Source of the DNA: Bradyrhizobium vignae
Lineage (GTDB): Bacteria; Pseudomonadota; Alphaproteobacteria; Rhizobiales; Xanthobacteraceae
DNA length: 64,000 nucleotides
Assembly (NCBI RefSeq): GCF_004114425.1
Contig: NZ_RDQF01000014.1
Coordinates: 62,001-126,000, forward strand
Direction of reading: 5' to 3'
In this document: positions 45,664 through 55,931 of the stretch, in pieces
Layout: each line of letters begins with the position of its first letter
Numbering within the stretch: the stretch's first letter is position 1
The notes under the pieces: generated by a model
What the model was told of the DNA's origin: nothing
Seen by the model: only the letters and a program-made list of their open reading frames with translations
The model's database searches: none
Position numbers and translations under genes: made by a program

Positions 45664-47016
45664 ATGCGACCCGACTTAGTGCAATCCTATGGCAACGACA
45701 GCCTCCCTCGGTATACGAGCTATCCAACCGCCCCGCACTTCTCGCCCGAGATTTGCGAAGTCGATTATCGAAAATGGCTCAAATCCGTGCCGCTCCAGCA
45801 GCCGGCTTCGCTTTACCTGCATGTGCCATTTTGCCGCTCGATGTGCTGGTACTGCGGATGCCATACCTTCGTAACGAAGCACGATGAGCCAATCGCCCTC
45901 TATGCCTCTGGTCTGCGCCGCGAGGCGCAGCTTACCGCTGAGGCGATCGGGCAGAGGCTGCCGGTCTCTCACATCCACTTTGGCGGCGGTACGCCGACCG
46001 TCATGCGACCGGAGACGTTCGCGGAACTGGTCGATCTCTTGCGGTCTTCGTTTCTCGTCCTTCCCGATGCCGAAATCGCCATCGAGATAGATCCTCGCAC
46101 CCTGACTAAGCCGATGACGGAGGCCCTTGCCTCCTGCGGTGTCAACCGCGCGAGCCTGGGTGTTCAGAGCTTCGACCCAGCCGTCCAGCAGGCCATCAAC
46201 CGGCATCAGACTTTCGATCAGACCGCGACCTCCGTCGAGCGGTTACGCCGGCAGAGCATCGGCCGGATCAACTTTGACCTTCTCTATGGCCTTCCCCTGC
46301 AGACGGTGGAATCCTGCCTGGATACCGTTCGCAAATGTCTCGAGCTGCGCCCTGATCGCTTTTCGGTCTTCGGCTACGCCCATGTTCCATCATTCAAGAA
46401 GCATCAGCGAACGATCTCCGATGACTGGCTCCCAGACAGTCTCGAGCGACACCTCCAGTCAGAGACCATTGCTCAAGCCTTACTTGATGCGGGGTACGCG
46501 CGCATCGGCCTCGATCACTTCGCGCTTGCCAACGACAGCCTTGTCGCCGCAGGCCGGAAAGGCAGATTGCGACGGAATTTCCAGGGTTACACCGACGACA
46601 CCGCAGACACGCTCATCGGTCTCGGCACCAGCGCCATCGGCCGCATGCCTCAGGGCTTCGTGCAGAACGTCGTTCCCATACGCGATTATCTGGCCCGCAT
46701 TGCCGAGGAACGCCTCGCCACGACGAAAGGCTACGTGCTTACCGACGAAGACCGATTCCGCGCCGCTATTATCGAGCGAATCATGTGCGATCTTGCGGTT
46801 GATCTCCGCCAAGTATCGCGTCTGCATGGCCGCGACCAGGAGTCCGCCGTAGTTGATCGCGCTCGGATTGATAGTCTCATCGCTCATGGCGCCGTGACAA
46901 TGACCACGGACGGCCTATCAGTGAACGCCGGGGCAGAATTCTTGGTGAGGAGCGTGGCTTCGGCCTTCGACGCCCACCTTGTGCATTCCGCAGCCACTCA
47001 CAGCCGTGCAGTCTAA
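45664..47016 (+). CDS. hemN: Oxygen-independent coproporphyrinogen III dehydrogenase HemN
   Basis: 450 aa. The radical-SAM motif is CRSMCWYCGC; HIHFGGGTPT, GVNRASLGVQSFDPAVQQAI and FSVFGYAHVPSFKKHQR are typical of true HemN. It makes protoporphyrinogen IX precursors at low oxygen. A FixK box lies upstream, as for hemN genes of B. diazoefficiens. Intact. Confidence 0.95.
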   Translation: MRPDLVQSYGNDSLPRYTSYPTAPHFSPEICEVDYRKWLKSVPLQQPASLYLHVPFCRSMCWYCGCHTFVTKHDEPIALYASGLRREAQLTAEAIGQRLPVSHIHFGGGTPTVMRPETFAELVDLLRSSFLVLPDAEIAIEIDPRTLTKPMTEALASCGVNRASLGVQSFDPAVQQAINRHQTFDQTATSVERLRRQSIGRINFDLLYGLPLQTVESCLDTVRKCLELRPDRFSVFGYAHVPSFKKHQRTISDDWLPDSLERHLQSETIAQALLDAGYARIGLDHFALANDSLVAAGRKGRLRRNFQGYTDDTADTLIGLGTSAIGRMPQGFVQNVVPIRDYLARIAEERLATTKGYVLTDEDRFRAAIIERIMCDLAVDLRQVSRLHGRDQESAVVDRARIDSLIAHGAVTMTTDGLSVNAGAEFLVRSVASAFDAHLVHSAATHSRAV

Positions 47017-47114
47017 CCTCAGGGCTCCTCACGAGGCTCGCTACCATGAGACAATGGAAGAGGCTGGGCTCTTCCCGGCTGCCCTCACGCCCGCCAAGGC
47101 CATCGTCAAAGCAA

Positions 47115-47567
47115 TCAGCAGCAGGCAGGCCTGCGAAGAAAGTCGACCGCCTGGGGTATTAGAGATTCCTTTCTGAGCGCATCGATCGTATAAGCGTTCG
47201 GGCAGTACTCTGGATATTGCAAAGCCGCCGTTCCTGCCCCCGTCTCACGATTGCATCGCGGCTTTGATGCACAAAGTGCGCACACCATTGTCAAGTCATG
47301 CAGCACGCCTGGCTGCTTGCGCGCAATCGACCTTTCATCAATCCCGAACACATCGAGTAGCCGTGACAATTCCTTGGCACCGTGCCGGCCATGAGCAATG
47401 AGGGCTTCGAGCTCAGCTCGCTGGACGCGAAGGTCGCGCTCAATGGACTCGATCTCGGAGGCACTGAGTGCACGGATGTCGGCGGATTCGCGAAATCGTT
47501 CGAACCAATCCGCAATCCTTCCCAACAACCAGCCCGCGATCGACGCTGATTTAGTGATCGATGTCAT
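47115..47567 (-). CDS. DUF6455-type protein
   Basis: 150 aa. The C-terminal part MVCALCASKPRCNRETGAG, YPEYCPNAYTIDALR is the cysteine-rich core of the DUF6455 family; the N-terminus has a short hydrophobic stretch. The four Cys may bind a metal. Such genes occur near microaerobic respiration genes in alphaproteobacteria. Function unknown. Confidence 0.75.
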   Translation of the reverse strand: MTSITKSASIAGWLLGRIADWFERFRESADIRALSASEIESIERDLRVQRAELEALIAHGRHGAKELSRLLDVFGIDERSIARKQPGVLHDLTMVCALCASKPRCNRETGAGTAALQYPEYCPNAYTIDALRKESLIPQAVDFLRRPACC

Positions 47568-47632
47568 GGCAACCTCACGAAATTTAATAGACGCAATATT
47601 CTACCGCGGAGCGGCGCCTGCATTGCGCCAGG

Positions 47633-47842
47633 TCAAATGGGGCGCAGTTCACCACCGCCAGCTGCTGTCGAACGGACCTTGGGCTGGAGCGATGGCGACT
47701 CAATAGCGTCCTCAGCAATCGCGCGCCAAGCGGCCCCGTCGAGATCGTCAAACTGACCACTCTTCAACGACCATAGGAATGCCAGTAGCCCGATCACGCC
47801 AAGCAGCAATGCCAGCGGGACGAGGAACACGATCACTTCCAT
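47633..47842 (-). CDS. fixS: cbb3 oxidase assembly protein FixS (CcoS)
   Basis: 69 aa with one N-terminal membrane segment (VIVFLVPLALLLGVIGLLAF) and the CcoS pattern KSGQFDDLDGAAWRAI. Needed for cofactor insertion in cbb3 oxidase. Overlaps the fixI end by 10 bases. Last gene of fixGHIS. Confidence 0.95.
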   Translation of the reverse strand: MEVIVFLVPLALLLGVIGLLAFLWSLKSGQFDDLDGAAWRAIAEDAIESPSLQPKVRSTAAGGGELRPI

Positions 47843-50031
47843 AGCTCATTCTCCCGTCGCAGACGGCGTCCGCGTAGCGAATTCAGCATGACCAGGATCG
47901 ATGAGCTGCTCATCGCTGCCGCCGCAATCAACGGCGTGAGAATCCCGCTGATCGCGACCGGAACGGCCAGGACGTTGTAGCCGATCGCGAGCCAGAGATT
48001 TTGCCGCATCAAATGCAGGGCCTTGTGCGAGGCATCAATGGCTGCAACGACCGGGACCAAGGGACGGCCCAGGAAGACGAGATCGGCCGTGGCCTGGCTC
48101 AGATGTGCGGCCGAGATCGGCGACATCGAGACATGGGCCGCGGCGAGCGAGGGCGCATCATTCATGCCGTCGCCGACCATCAGCACCTTTGCGCCGCGTT
48201 GCTTCAGCTGCTCGATCCGCGCGATCTTGTCGGCCGGCGTTACGCCGGCGCGCCATTCCGGGATACCAAGCGCATCGGCCGCCGCCCGCACCGCCGGCTC
48301 GCGGTCGCCGGAGAGGATCTCGACCCCGATATTGCGTGCCTTCAGTGCTGCGATGACGGGCTTCGCGTCCGGGCGCAGGCCCTGGCGCACCAAAACGATG
48401 AACTTCTCGCCGCCCTTGGCGAAGGCGACGATGGAGGCTTCGGGATCAACGGTGCGCTTGTCGAGGAGCGCATCCGTGCCGCAGAAGGACGGGCGGCCGA
48501 GACGAAGGTCCTGGCCGTCGAGCGTCACACTAACGCCCTGTCCCGCCTCTTCCACGGCACCGACGATCGGCGAAACGGCGCCGGCGGCCTGCGCGATCGC
48601 GGCCGCCACGGGGTGATGGCTCGACAGCGCGAGCCGACCGGCAAGTGCGAAACTCTCTGCGGGAATCTCGGCCGCGTTCATCACTTCGAGATCGGGCAGC
48701 GTCAGCGTCCCTGTTTTGTCGAAGATGACGTGGTCGGCGTCCGCCAGCCGCTCGATGGCATCGCCCGAATTGAGCAGCACGCCCGCTTTGAACATCGCAC
48801 CCGAGGCCACGGTCTGGACCGTCGGAATGGCAAGGCCGAGTGCACAGGGACAGGTGATGATCAGGACGGCAATGCCGGTGACGATGGCATCGTGCCAGCT
48901 CGCACCAAGAGCGACCCAGCCGAGTATGGTCAGGAGCGCGGTCGCATGCACCACCGGCGCATAGAGCCGCGAGGCCCGGTCGGCGAGCCGCATGTAGCGC
49001 GAGCGGGCCTGGAGTGCGTTTTCGAGCAGCCGCGTGATCTCCGCGAGCAGCGTCGCCTCCGAGGCCGCCGAAACCCGCACCCGTAACGTGCCGGAGATGT
49101 TCATCGACCCGGCATAAACCGGCGTGCCCTGCTCGGCCGTCACGTAGAGCGTTTCGCCGGTGATCAGGCTCTGGTCGATCTCGGAACGGCCCTCGATCAC
49201 GGTCCCATCCACCGCACAGCGCTCGCCGGGGCGCAGCAGCACGATCTCGCCAGGACGGATCGCCGCGACCGGCACCTGCGAGATCTCGTCGGAGCCGACA
49301 AACTTGGCCGCGGTCTCCGCCTTGAGGGCGGCGAGATTACCGGCGACCGCGCGGGTCCGCCGCCGCATGTTCTGGTCGAGGAAACGGCCGACCAGGAGGA
49401 AGGTGAGCAGCATGATCGCCGCATCGAAATAGGCGTGCTCGGCGTGATGGACGGTCTCGACCAGGGACATGCCGAGCGCAAGGATCACTCCGATCGAGAT
49501 CGGCACGTCCATGTTGGTGGTCCTGGCCGACAGCGCGCGCCAGGCCGAACGGAAGAACGGCTGGCCGGCATACGCCGCGGCGGGTAATGCGATCAGCGCC
49601 GACAGCCAGTGGAAGAAGTCGCGCTGCTCGGGCAGCATGTCCGAGACATTGCCCGACCACACAGGGATCGAGAGCATCATCACATTCATGGTGGCGAACG
49701 CCGCGACGCCGAGGCAGCGCAGCAGAAAGCGGGATTCGGCGACCTCGCTCGCTTCTGCACTCTCGGTCTCGTAAGGATAGGCCTTGTAGCCGAGCTCCTC
49801 GAGGCGATCGATGAAGTGCGCGGGATCGAGCGTGCCGGCCTTCCACTCCAGCGCAACACGGCGATCGGTGAGATTGACGCGTGCGAGCGTGACATCAGGC
49901 ATAGCCGCTAAGCCGCGCTCGATCTTCGCCATGCAGCCGGCGCAGTGAACGCCTTCGACAGCGAGGTCGATGTGCTGGACGCCCTCGCCCGCGCTGCGGA
50001 CATAGTGCGAGAAATCCCGCGTGACGTGCAT
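47833..50031 (-). CDS. fixI: Copper P1B-type ATPase FixI (CcoI)
   Basis: 732 aa. An N-terminal metal-binding motif (HCAGCMAK), the transmembrane CPC (ITCPCALGLAIP), the phosphorylation motif DKTGTLTLP and the hinge GDGMNDAPSLAAA are present. It exports Cu for cbb3 oxidase assembly. It lies 11 bases after fixH. High GC and no lesion. Confidence 0.96.
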   Translation of the reverse strand: MHVTRDFSHYVRSAGEGVQHIDLAVEGVHCAGCMAKIERGLAAMPDVTLARVNLTDRRVALEWKAGTLDPAHFIDRLEELGYKAYPYETESAEASEVAESRFLLRCLGVAAFATMNVMMLSIPVWSGNVSDMLPEQRDFFHWLSALIALPAAAYAGQPFFRSAWRALSARTTNMDVPISIGVILALGMSLVETVHHAEHAYFDAAIMLLTFLLVGRFLDQNMRRRTRAVAGNLAALKAETAAKFVGSDEISQVPVAAIRPGEIVLLRPGERCAVDGTVIEGRSEIDQSLITGETLYVTAEQGTPVYAGSMNISGTLRVRVSAASEATLLAEITRLLENALQARSRYMRLADRASRLYAPVVHATALLTILGWVALGASWHDAIVTGIAVLIITCPCALGLAIPTVQTVASGAMFKAGVLLNSGDAIERLADADHVIFDKTGTLTLPDLEVMNAAEIPAESFALAGRLALSSHHPVAAAIAQAAGAVSPIVGAVEEAGQGVSVTLDGQDLRLGRPSFCGTDALLDKRTVDPEASIVAFAKGGEKFIVLVRQGLRPDAKPVIAALKARNIGVEILSGDREPAVRAAADALGIPEWRAGVTPADKIARIEQLKQRGAKVLMVGDGMNDAPSLAAAHVSMSPISAAHLSQATADLVFLGRPLVPVVAAIDASHKALHLMRQNLWLAIGYNVLAVPVAISGILTPLIAAAAMSSSSILVMLNSLRGRRLRRENELWK

Positions 50032-50042
50032 GACAATGTCCC

Positions 50043-50528
50043 TCAGTTCAGGATCACGCGGTTGCGCGACAGGAAGACGCGCTGTCCCCGCGCCTCAGCT
50101 TCGATCACGAGGTCCCACTGCCCCGGCGCGACCGCCGCAGCATTGCCGCGATAGAGCCCGATGCCTGCTTCGCTGAGCTCGACCGACAGATCAGCCCGCT
50201 TGTCGGTCGGCCGCTCCAGGCGTCCGGCGAATTTCAATCCGGTCATCGGCTGTCCCGCGGCATCGCGCGGCTCGAGCTGGATCATGGCGCCGCCGTCGGC
50301 GCGCCGCTCAATATGGGCGTTGACCTGCCAGTTTCGTGCGGCCTGGTCGTGCGCCGCCGAAATCTCGCGGTCATAGGTCAGTCCTGCGGCATAGGGGCTG
50401 TCGACATCGGTGCCGGGCAGCGTTGCGATCGCGAGCTTCATCATGGTGACATTCACGCCGATCACGACGCCGAAGAAGGCGACGAGCATCAGGAAGACCT
50501 TGGTTCCGGTCAGCGGATTGGATGCCAT
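50043..50528 (-). CDS. fixH: FixH
   Basis: 161 aa from the ATG at 50528, with GGAGATC upstream. N-terminal membrane segment (VFLMLVAFFGVVIGVNVTMM) and a periplasmic domain with GQWDLVIEAEARGQRVFLSR, as in FixH/CcoH, an assembly factor of cbb3 oxidase. 17 bases after fixG. Confidence 0.95.
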   Translation of the reverse strand: MASNPLTGTKVFLMLVAFFGVVIGVNVTMMKLAIATLPGTDVDSPYAAGLTYDREISAAHDQAARNWQVNAHIERRADGGAMIQLEPRDAAGQPMTGLKFAGRLERPTDKRADLSVELSEAGIGLYRGNAAAVAPGQWDLVIEAEARGQRVFLSRNRVILN

Positions 50529-50545
50529 GGTAGATCTCCTGAGCC

Positions 50546-52012
50546 TCAAGGCGAGACGAAGTTGTCGGTCGTGCTCGCCGCCACGCCAAGCCCGATATCC
50601 ATGACGTGGAAATGGACGGGAATCGACTTCTCCGGATTGTTCTCCGCTGGTGCAGTGACGAGCAGCCGCAGCTCGCTGGTCGTGTCGCGCGGGATCACGA
50701 TCATCGGCCTGTCGGGGGTCACGGAATCGACACCGACGACGTGGACGGTCGCGTTGACAGGCCCGTTCGCGTCGATCGCGATGACGCGGTCATAGCCGCT
50801 CTTGTTGAGCAGCCGCACGGTGTAGGCGTTGCGGATCGAGCCGTCGCTGAGCTTGACCGCGACCGGATTGCGATCGTGCAGCACGTTGATGTCGAGCAGC
50901 CTGCGGGTCGCCAGCGTGTAGATCATGAAGCCGCCGACGACCGCGATGATCGCGCCGTAGACGATGGTGCGGGCCCGGACGATGCGGTAGATCGGCGCCT
51001 TGCCTTCCTGGCGGCGATGGATGTTGATGTCGTTATCGTAGCCGATCAGCCGCTTCGGCCGGCCGATCTTGCTCATCACGTTGTCGCAGGCGTCGATGCA
51101 GAGGCCGCACTGGATGCATTCCATCTGCGGTCCGTTGCGGATGTCGATGCCGGTCGGGCAAACCGCGACGCACTGATAGCAATCGACGCAATCGCCGACC
51201 TGCTGGCCGAGCGCGCGAAGTTCGGCGGCCTTCTTGACCGAGGTGCGCTTCTCGCCGCGATCGTAGCGATAGGTGACGTTGAGCGCCCATTCGTCGGTGA
51301 GCGCAGCTTGAATCCGCGGCCACGGGCACATATAGGTGCAGACCTGCTCGCGCATGTAGCCGGCGAGCAGATAGGTCGTTGCTGTGAGGATGCCGATCCA
51401 GATATAGGCGATCATCGGCCCCTGAAAGGTGACGAGCTCCTTCACCAGCGTCGGCGCGTCGTTGAAGTAAAGCACCCAGGCGCCGCCGGTCCACCAGGCG
51501 ATCAGCAGCCAGATTGAATGCTTGAGCACGATCTCGGAGATGCGCTCGAGCTTCATCGGATCAGTCGAGGCATCCTTCTTCATGCGCTCGCGCCGGTCGC
51601 CTTCGATCAGACGCTCGACTGCATAGAACAAATCGGTCCACACCGTCTGCGGGCACAGATAGCCGCACCAGATCCGGCCGCCGATGGAGTTCATCAGGAA
51701 CAGTGCCACCGCGGCAACGATCAACAGGCCAGTGAAGTAGTAGACCTCCTGCGGCCACAGCTCGATGAAGAAAAAGTAGAAGCGGCTGTTGGGAAGGTCG
51801 ATCAGCACCGCCTGGCTGGGCGCGCCGAGGCCGCGATTCCAGCGCACGAAGGGCAGGAAATAGTAGACGCTGAGGCAGAACGCCATCAGGCCCCATCTGA
51901 TCCGGCGGAAGGTGCCGGAGACGCTCTGGGGATAGACCTTTTTGCGGGCTGCGTAGAGTGGCCCGTTGTCGTTACCCGATATGACGTCTTTGGGGTTCAC
52001 GGTCTTGTTCAT
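50546..52012 (-). CDS. fixG: Ferredoxin-like membrane protein FixG (CcoG)
   Basis: 488 aa from the ATG at 52012. Several membrane segments; 4Fe-4S motifs DCVDCYQCVAVCPTGIDIRN and CIQCGLCIDACDNVMSK. CcoG reduces Cu(II) for cbb3 assembly. First gene of fixGHIS; an imperfect FixK-type site at 52068 lies upstream. Intact. Confidence 0.96.
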   Translation of the reverse strand: MNKTVNPKDVISGNDNGPLYAARKKVYPQSVSGTFRRIRWGLMAFCLSVYYFLPFVRWNRGLGAPSQAVLIDLPNSRFYFFFIELWPQEVYYFTGLLIVAAVALFLMNSIGGRIWCGYLCPQTVWTDLFYAVERLIEGDRRERMKKDASTDPMKLERISEIVLKHSIWLLIAWWTGGAWVLYFNDAPTLVKELVTFQGPMIAYIWIGILTATTYLLAGYMREQVCTYMCPWPRIQAALTDEWALNVTYRYDRGEKRTSVKKAAELRALGQQVGDCVDCYQCVAVCPTGIDIRNGPQMECIQCGLCIDACDNVMSKIGRPKRLIGYDNDINIHRRQEGKAPIYRIVRARTIVYGAIIAVVGGFMIYTLATRRLLDINVLHDRNPVAVKLSDGSIRNAYTVRLLNKSGYDRVIAIDANGPVNATVHVVGVDSVTPDRPMIVIPRDTTSELRLLVTAPAENNPEKSIPVHFHVMDIGLGVAASTTDNFVSP

Positions 52013-52067
52013 CGCCAACGGCTTTCGAGAGGTGCGATTGAACCTAGACCGGACATCGTCGCGCCAG

Positions 52068-52081
52068 TTGATCCAGCGCAA
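52068..52081 (-). promoter_or_regulatory. Imperfect FixK-type box before fixG
   Basis: Plus strand TTGATCCAGCGCAA; the left half is perfect and the right half (CGCAA for ATCAA) is off by two. It is 56 bases before the fixG start. Confidence 0.5.
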
Positions 52082-52121
52082 ACGGAGGCACTTTTGTTCG
52101 CCTCCGTTTGCGGCCGGTCCG

Positions 52122-52997
52122 CTATTTTCCGCCACCGAGCGAGTGGACGTACACGGCCATCGCCTTGATGGTGGCGAGATCGAGCCGCCCTTCCCAGGCC
52201 GGCATGACACCGGCGCGGCCCTGGCTGATGGTCTCGATCAAGATCGCCTCGTCCGAGCCGTAGAGCCAGATCTTGTCAGTCAGATCAGGTGCGCCCAGCT
52301 CCTGGTTGCCCTTGCCGCCATCGCCATGACAGGCGACGCAGTTCTCGGCGAAGATCTTCTGGCCCCTGGCGGGGTCGTATCCCGTCCGCATCGAGAGGCC
52401 CGACAGCGCCCGGACGTAATTTGCGACCGTGACGATCTCGTCCGGCTTGAGCACGCCGTCCTTGCCGAAGGCGAGCATCTGGCCTTCATGGGCCTTGGCG
52501 TGACCGGAACGCGCGCCGAACTGGATGGTCTGCATGATCTGGTCGAGCGTGCCGCCCCACAGCCAGTCGTCGTCGTTCAGGTTCGGGTACCCCTTGGCGC
52601 CGGCCGCGCCGGAGCCGTGACAGGGCGCACAATTATCGCCGAATACGGTCTTACCCTTGGCGCGGGCGAGCGCCAGCAGGGCCGGATCCTTCTCGATGTC
52701 GGCGAGCGAGGCCGCGCCCAGCGCCACCATCTTGTCGCCGCGGATCTTCTCGAGATTGGCGAGCTCGACGGCGACGTCGGCGCGCGAGGAGTAGCCGAAC
52801 ACGCCGGTCGTGTTGCTGGAGATCAGCGGCCAGGCCGGATAGACGATCCAGTAACCGATCGCCCAGAAGATGGTGAGATAGAAGGTGATCACCCACCAGC
52901 GCGGCAGCGGCGTGTTGAGCTCCTTGATGCCGTCCCATTCGTGTCCGGTCGTGGACTTGCCGGAGAGGGAATCGATGTCGCTATGATGATCGGTCAT
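52122..52997 (-). CDS. fixP: cbb3 oxidase di-haem subunit FixP (CcoP)
   Basis: 291 aa. One N-terminal membrane segment (WVITFYLTIFWAIGYWIV), then two c-type haem motifs (CAPCHGSGA and CVACHGDGG). Part of fixNOQP. About 5 bases after fixQ. Intact. Confidence 0.96.
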   Translation of the reverse strand: MTDHHSDIDSLSGKSTTGHEWDGIKELNTPLPRWWVITFYLTIFWAIGYWIVYPAWPLISSNTTGVFGYSSRADVAVELANLEKIRGDKMVALGAASLADIEKDPALLALARAKGKTVFGDNCAPCHGSGAAGAKGYPNLNDDDWLWGGTLDQIMQTIQFGARSGHAKAHEGQMLAFGKDGVLKPDEIVTVANYVRALSGLSMRTGYDPARGQKIFAENCVACHGDGGKGNQELGAPDLTDKIWLYGSDEAILIETISQGRAGVMPAWEGRLDLATIKAMAVYVHSLGGGK

Positions 52998-53002
52998 GGT
53001 CT

Positions 53003-53167
53003 CTACTCCTCCCGCAACGGCAGGCGTGCCGCCTCGTCGAACGTAGCCTTGTTACGGGGCCAGAATGCGTAGGCGATGATCGCGAGAAAGATCACGACGA
53101 ACACCGGCGTCCAGATCGTGGTCACCAGACCGGACGCGAGATTGTCGAGTGTCAGGATGGCTTTCAT
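53003..53167 (-). CDS. fixQ: cbb3 oxidase subunit FixQ (CcoQ)
   Basis: 54 aa (MKAILTLDNLASGLVTTIW, then a membrane segment VFVVIFLAIIAYAFWP and an acidic/basic end). Stop TAG at 53003. Typical CcoQ size and place between fixO (13 bases) and fixP. Found by direct translation of the gap. Confidence 0.93.
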   Translation of the reverse strand: MKAILTLDNLASGLVTTIWTPVFVVIFLAIIAYAFWPRNKATFDEAARLPLREE

Positions 53168-53180
53168 CGTTGATGCCTTC

Positions 53181-53915
53181 TCAGCGAAGATTGACTTTCT
53201 CGTTGTAGATCTTGAAATCGACCAGCGTGCCGAGCATCTGCAGGTACGCGATCAGCGCGTCCATCTCGGTCGGTGTGCCAGGCTTGCCGTCGAAATTGCG
53301 CACGACAGCCTTGACGTAGCGCTTGCTGAAGGCATCCGCGCCGGAATTGTCGGGATCGGCCTGGGCCTTCAGATCGGCGCCAGCGTTGGCGATCTGGTCG
53401 TCGGTATACGGCACGCCCACCGTACGCAGCGTACGCATGTGGTCGGCGATGGCGTCAGGGTCGACCTCACTGGCGCTGAGGAACGGATAGCCGGGCATCA
53501 CCGACTGCGGCACGATCGCGCGCGGATTGGTCAGATGGGTCACGTGCCAGTCGTCGGAATATTTGGCGCCGACGCGGGCAAGGTCCGGCCCCGTGCGCTT
53601 TGAGCCCCACTGGAACGGGTGGTCGTACATGCTCTCGGCCGCGATCGAGAAATGGCCGTAACGCTCGACCTCGTCGCGCAGCGGCCGGATCATCTGCGAA
53701 TGGCAGAGATAGCAGCCTTCGCGGACGTAGACGTTGCGGCCGGCGAGCTCCAGCGGCGTGTAGGGCCTCACCCCGTCGACCTTCTCGATCGTGCTCTTGA
53801 GGTAGAACAACGGGGTGATCTCGACGAGACCGCCGATCGCGATCACCAGCAGGATGCCGACGACCAGGATGATCGAGTTCTTCTCAAAGACTTGGTGGCG
53901 CGTCCAGAACGACAT
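53181..53915 (-). CDS. fixO: cbb3 oxidase mono-haem subunit FixO (CcoO)
   Basis: 244 aa from the ATG at 53915. N-terminal anchor ([20 protein letters not shown]), haem motif GCYLCHSQM and the methionine ligand region [12 protein letters not shown]. 11 bases after fixN. Longer starts inside fixN are not used. Intact. Confidence 0.97.
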   Translation of the reverse strand: MSFWTRHQVFEKNSIILVVGILLVIAIGGLVEITPLFYLKSTIEKVDGVRPYTPLELAGRNVYVREGCYLCHSQMIRPLRDEVERYGHFSIAAESMYDHPFQWGSKRTGPDLARVGAKYSDDWHVTHLTNPRAIVPQSVMPGYPFLSASEVDPDAIADHMRTLRTVGVPYTDDQIANAGADLKAQADPDNSGADAFSKRYVKAVVRNFDGKPGTPTEMDALIAYLQMLGTLVDFKIYNEKVNLR

Positions 53916-53926
53916 TGTCTTGCTCC

Positions 53927-55576
53927 TCACTCCGCCGGCTGAAGAGCGACGGGCATCTGGACTTCCTGCTCGCCGACGCGAACCGTCATCCAGAGATTGT
54001 AGGCCATAATCAGCGAGCCGATCAGGAACAGCGCGCCGCCGGCGGCACGGATGATGTAGAAGGGATGCATCGCCTCGACGGTCTCGATGAAGGAATATTC
54101 GAGGAAGCCGAGCGAGGTGTAAGCGCGCCACATCAGGCCCTGGAGGATGCCGGACACCCACATCGCCGAGATGTAGAGCACGATGCCGAGGGTCGCGATC
54201 CAGAAGTGCCAATTGACGAGCTTCAGGCTGTAGAGCCCCTTGCGATTCCAGGCCCACGGCACCAGGCAGTACAGCGCGCCGAAGGAGACGAAGCCGACCC
54301 AGCCGAGCGCGCCGGAATGCACGTGGCCGATGGTCCAGTCGGTGTAGTGGCTGAGCGAGTTGACCACCTTGATTGACATCATCGGGCCTTCGAAGGTCGA
54401 CATGCCGTAGAAGGCGACGGAGACGACCAGCATGCGCAGCACGGGGTCAGTGCGCAGCTTGTCCCAGGCGCCCGACAGCGTCATCAGGCCGTTGATCATG
54501 CCGCCCCAGGAGGGCATCCACAGCATCACCGAGAAGGTCATGCCGAGCGTCTGCGTCCAGTCAGGCAGAGCGGTGTAGTGCAGATGGTGCGGACCGGCCC
54601 AGATGTAGAGGAAGATCAGCGCCCAGAAGTGGATGATCGAGAGGCGGTAGGAATAGATCGGCCGCTCGGCGCGCTTGGGGATGAAATAGTACATGATCGC
54701 GAGGAAGCCGGCGGTCAGGAAGAATCCCACCGCGTTGTGGCCGTACCACCACTGGAACATGGCGTCCTGGATGCCGCCCCAGGCGACGTAGGACTTCGAG
54801 CCGAACACCGAGACGGGCAGCGGCAGATTGTTGCCGAGATGCAGGACCGCGATCGTCACGATGAAGGCGAGGAAGAACCAGTTCGCGACGAAGATGTGCG
54901 GTTCCTGGCGCTTGATGACGGTGACGAGGAAGACGAGCAGATAGACAACCCAGACGATGGTCAGCCACAAGTCCGAGTACCATTCGGGCTCGGCGTATTC
55001 CTTGCCTTGCGTGACGCCGAGCAGATAGCCGGTACCGGCGATTAGGATGAAAAAGTTGTAGCCGAGCACGACGAACCAGGGGGCGAGCTCGCCGGCGAGG
55101 CGCACGCGGCACGACTTCTGCACCACATAGAACGAGGTCGCGATCAGCACGTTGCCGCCGAAGGCGAAGATCACCGCCGAGGTGTGCAGCGGCCGCAGCC
55201 GGCCGAACTGGATCCAGGGCAGGTCGAAGTTGAGCGCTGGCCAGGCCAGCTCCGAGGCGATGATGAGACCGACCAGGAAGCCGGCAATGCCCCAGAACAT
55301 CGCCATGAAAGACGAGAACTTGATCGGGCCCATATTATAGTTGGGCCGACCGTTGATCTCCGCCGGCGGCAGCGCCGCCGGGCGATCGAAGTAACGGTTG
55401 ATGATGCAGAACACCGCCGCCGCGCTCGCCGCAGCGCCAAGCGCGGCGTGGAAGGCGAAGGGCGCATCGAGCGCCTTGGCCGAGGCGACCACGCAGAGGA
55501 AAGCCGTGACCGCAAATACGAGCGCCAATCCGCTTTCACCGATGGTCATGGATTTGGAGATGGAGGGCTGGCTCAT
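53927..55576 (-). CDS. fixN: cbb3 oxidase catalytic subunit FixN (CcoN)
   Basis: 549 aa with about 12 membrane segments. Haem/Cu histidine regions [32 protein letters not shown] and [16 protein letters not shown] are in place. It is the terminal oxidase with high oxygen affinity used in nodules. FixK2-type box 57 bases upstream. First gene of fixNOQP. Confidence 0.98.
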   Translation of the reverse strand: MSQPSISKSMTIGESGLALVFAVTAFLCVVASAKALDAPFAFHAALGAAASAAAVFCIINRYFDRPAALPPAEINGRPNYNMGPIKFSSFMAMFWGIAGFLVGLIIASELAWPALNFDLPWIQFGRLRPLHTSAVIFAFGGNVLIATSFYVVQKSCRVRLAGELAPWFVVLGYNFFILIAGTGYLLGVTQGKEYAEPEWYSDLWLTIVWVVYLLVFLVTVIKRQEPHIFVANWFFLAFIVTIAVLHLGNNLPLPVSVFGSKSYVAWGGIQDAMFQWWYGHNAVGFFLTAGFLAIMYYFIPKRAERPIYSYRLSIIHFWALIFLYIWAGPHHLHYTALPDWTQTLGMTFSVMLWMPSWGGMINGLMTLSGAWDKLRTDPVLRMLVVSVAFYGMSTFEGPMMSIKVVNSLSHYTDWTIGHVHSGALGWVGFVSFGALYCLVPWAWNRKGLYSLKLVNWHFWIATLGIVLYISAMWVSGILQGLMWRAYTSLGFLEYSFIETVEAMHPFYIIRAAGGALFLIGSLIMAYNLWMTVRVGEQEVQMPVALQPAE

Positions 55577-55632
55577 GCGGATTCTCTCTGAAAGAACACA
55601 GCACCAGAAACCACGTTCGCCTTCGCGGGGAA

Positions 55633-55646
55633 TTGATTGAAATCAA
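55633..55646 (-). promoter_or_regulatory. FixK2-type box before fixN
   Basis: TTGATTGAAATCAA is a perfect TTGAT-N4-ATCAA palindrome, in the usual place for fixNOQP. Confidence 0.92.
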
Positions 55647-55931
55647 GATGGATGGATTTCTGTTAATGTGAGGCCGATGCGTCACGACTTGAAATGCCCT
55701 TGTTCCTTTGTGCGCAGGGCGATCGCACATGGTCCGTATGCGGCCTGAACGCGCGCCTCGTCCTTCGAGACGACCGCCGCGCGTCTCCTCAGGATGAGGC
55801 TCAGCGCCGTCTTGCGCGCTCTTGAAAGTTCCGACGCGTACTCCACCGTCATGCTGAGGGCCGCCAAGCCGGGCGTTTCGAAGGATGCGCTGGAGTCCGC
55901 AACAAAGGGAATAGCCCGATCTGCGTCCCTA

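Noticed and set aside
48001..49086. 361-aa plus-strand ORF antisense to fixI
   Set aside because: High-GC shadow of a well-supported P-type ATPase gene; composition Arg/Gly/Asp-rich without motifs.
50606..53072. Long plus-strand ORFs (303 and 368 aa) antisense to fixG/fixP
   Set aside because: Shadows of fixG, fixP and fixQ in high-GC DNA; no start signals or domains.
53915..54257. N-terminal extension of the fixO ORF to 54257
   Set aside because: It lies inside fixN; the ATG at 53915 gives the normal CcoO start and length.
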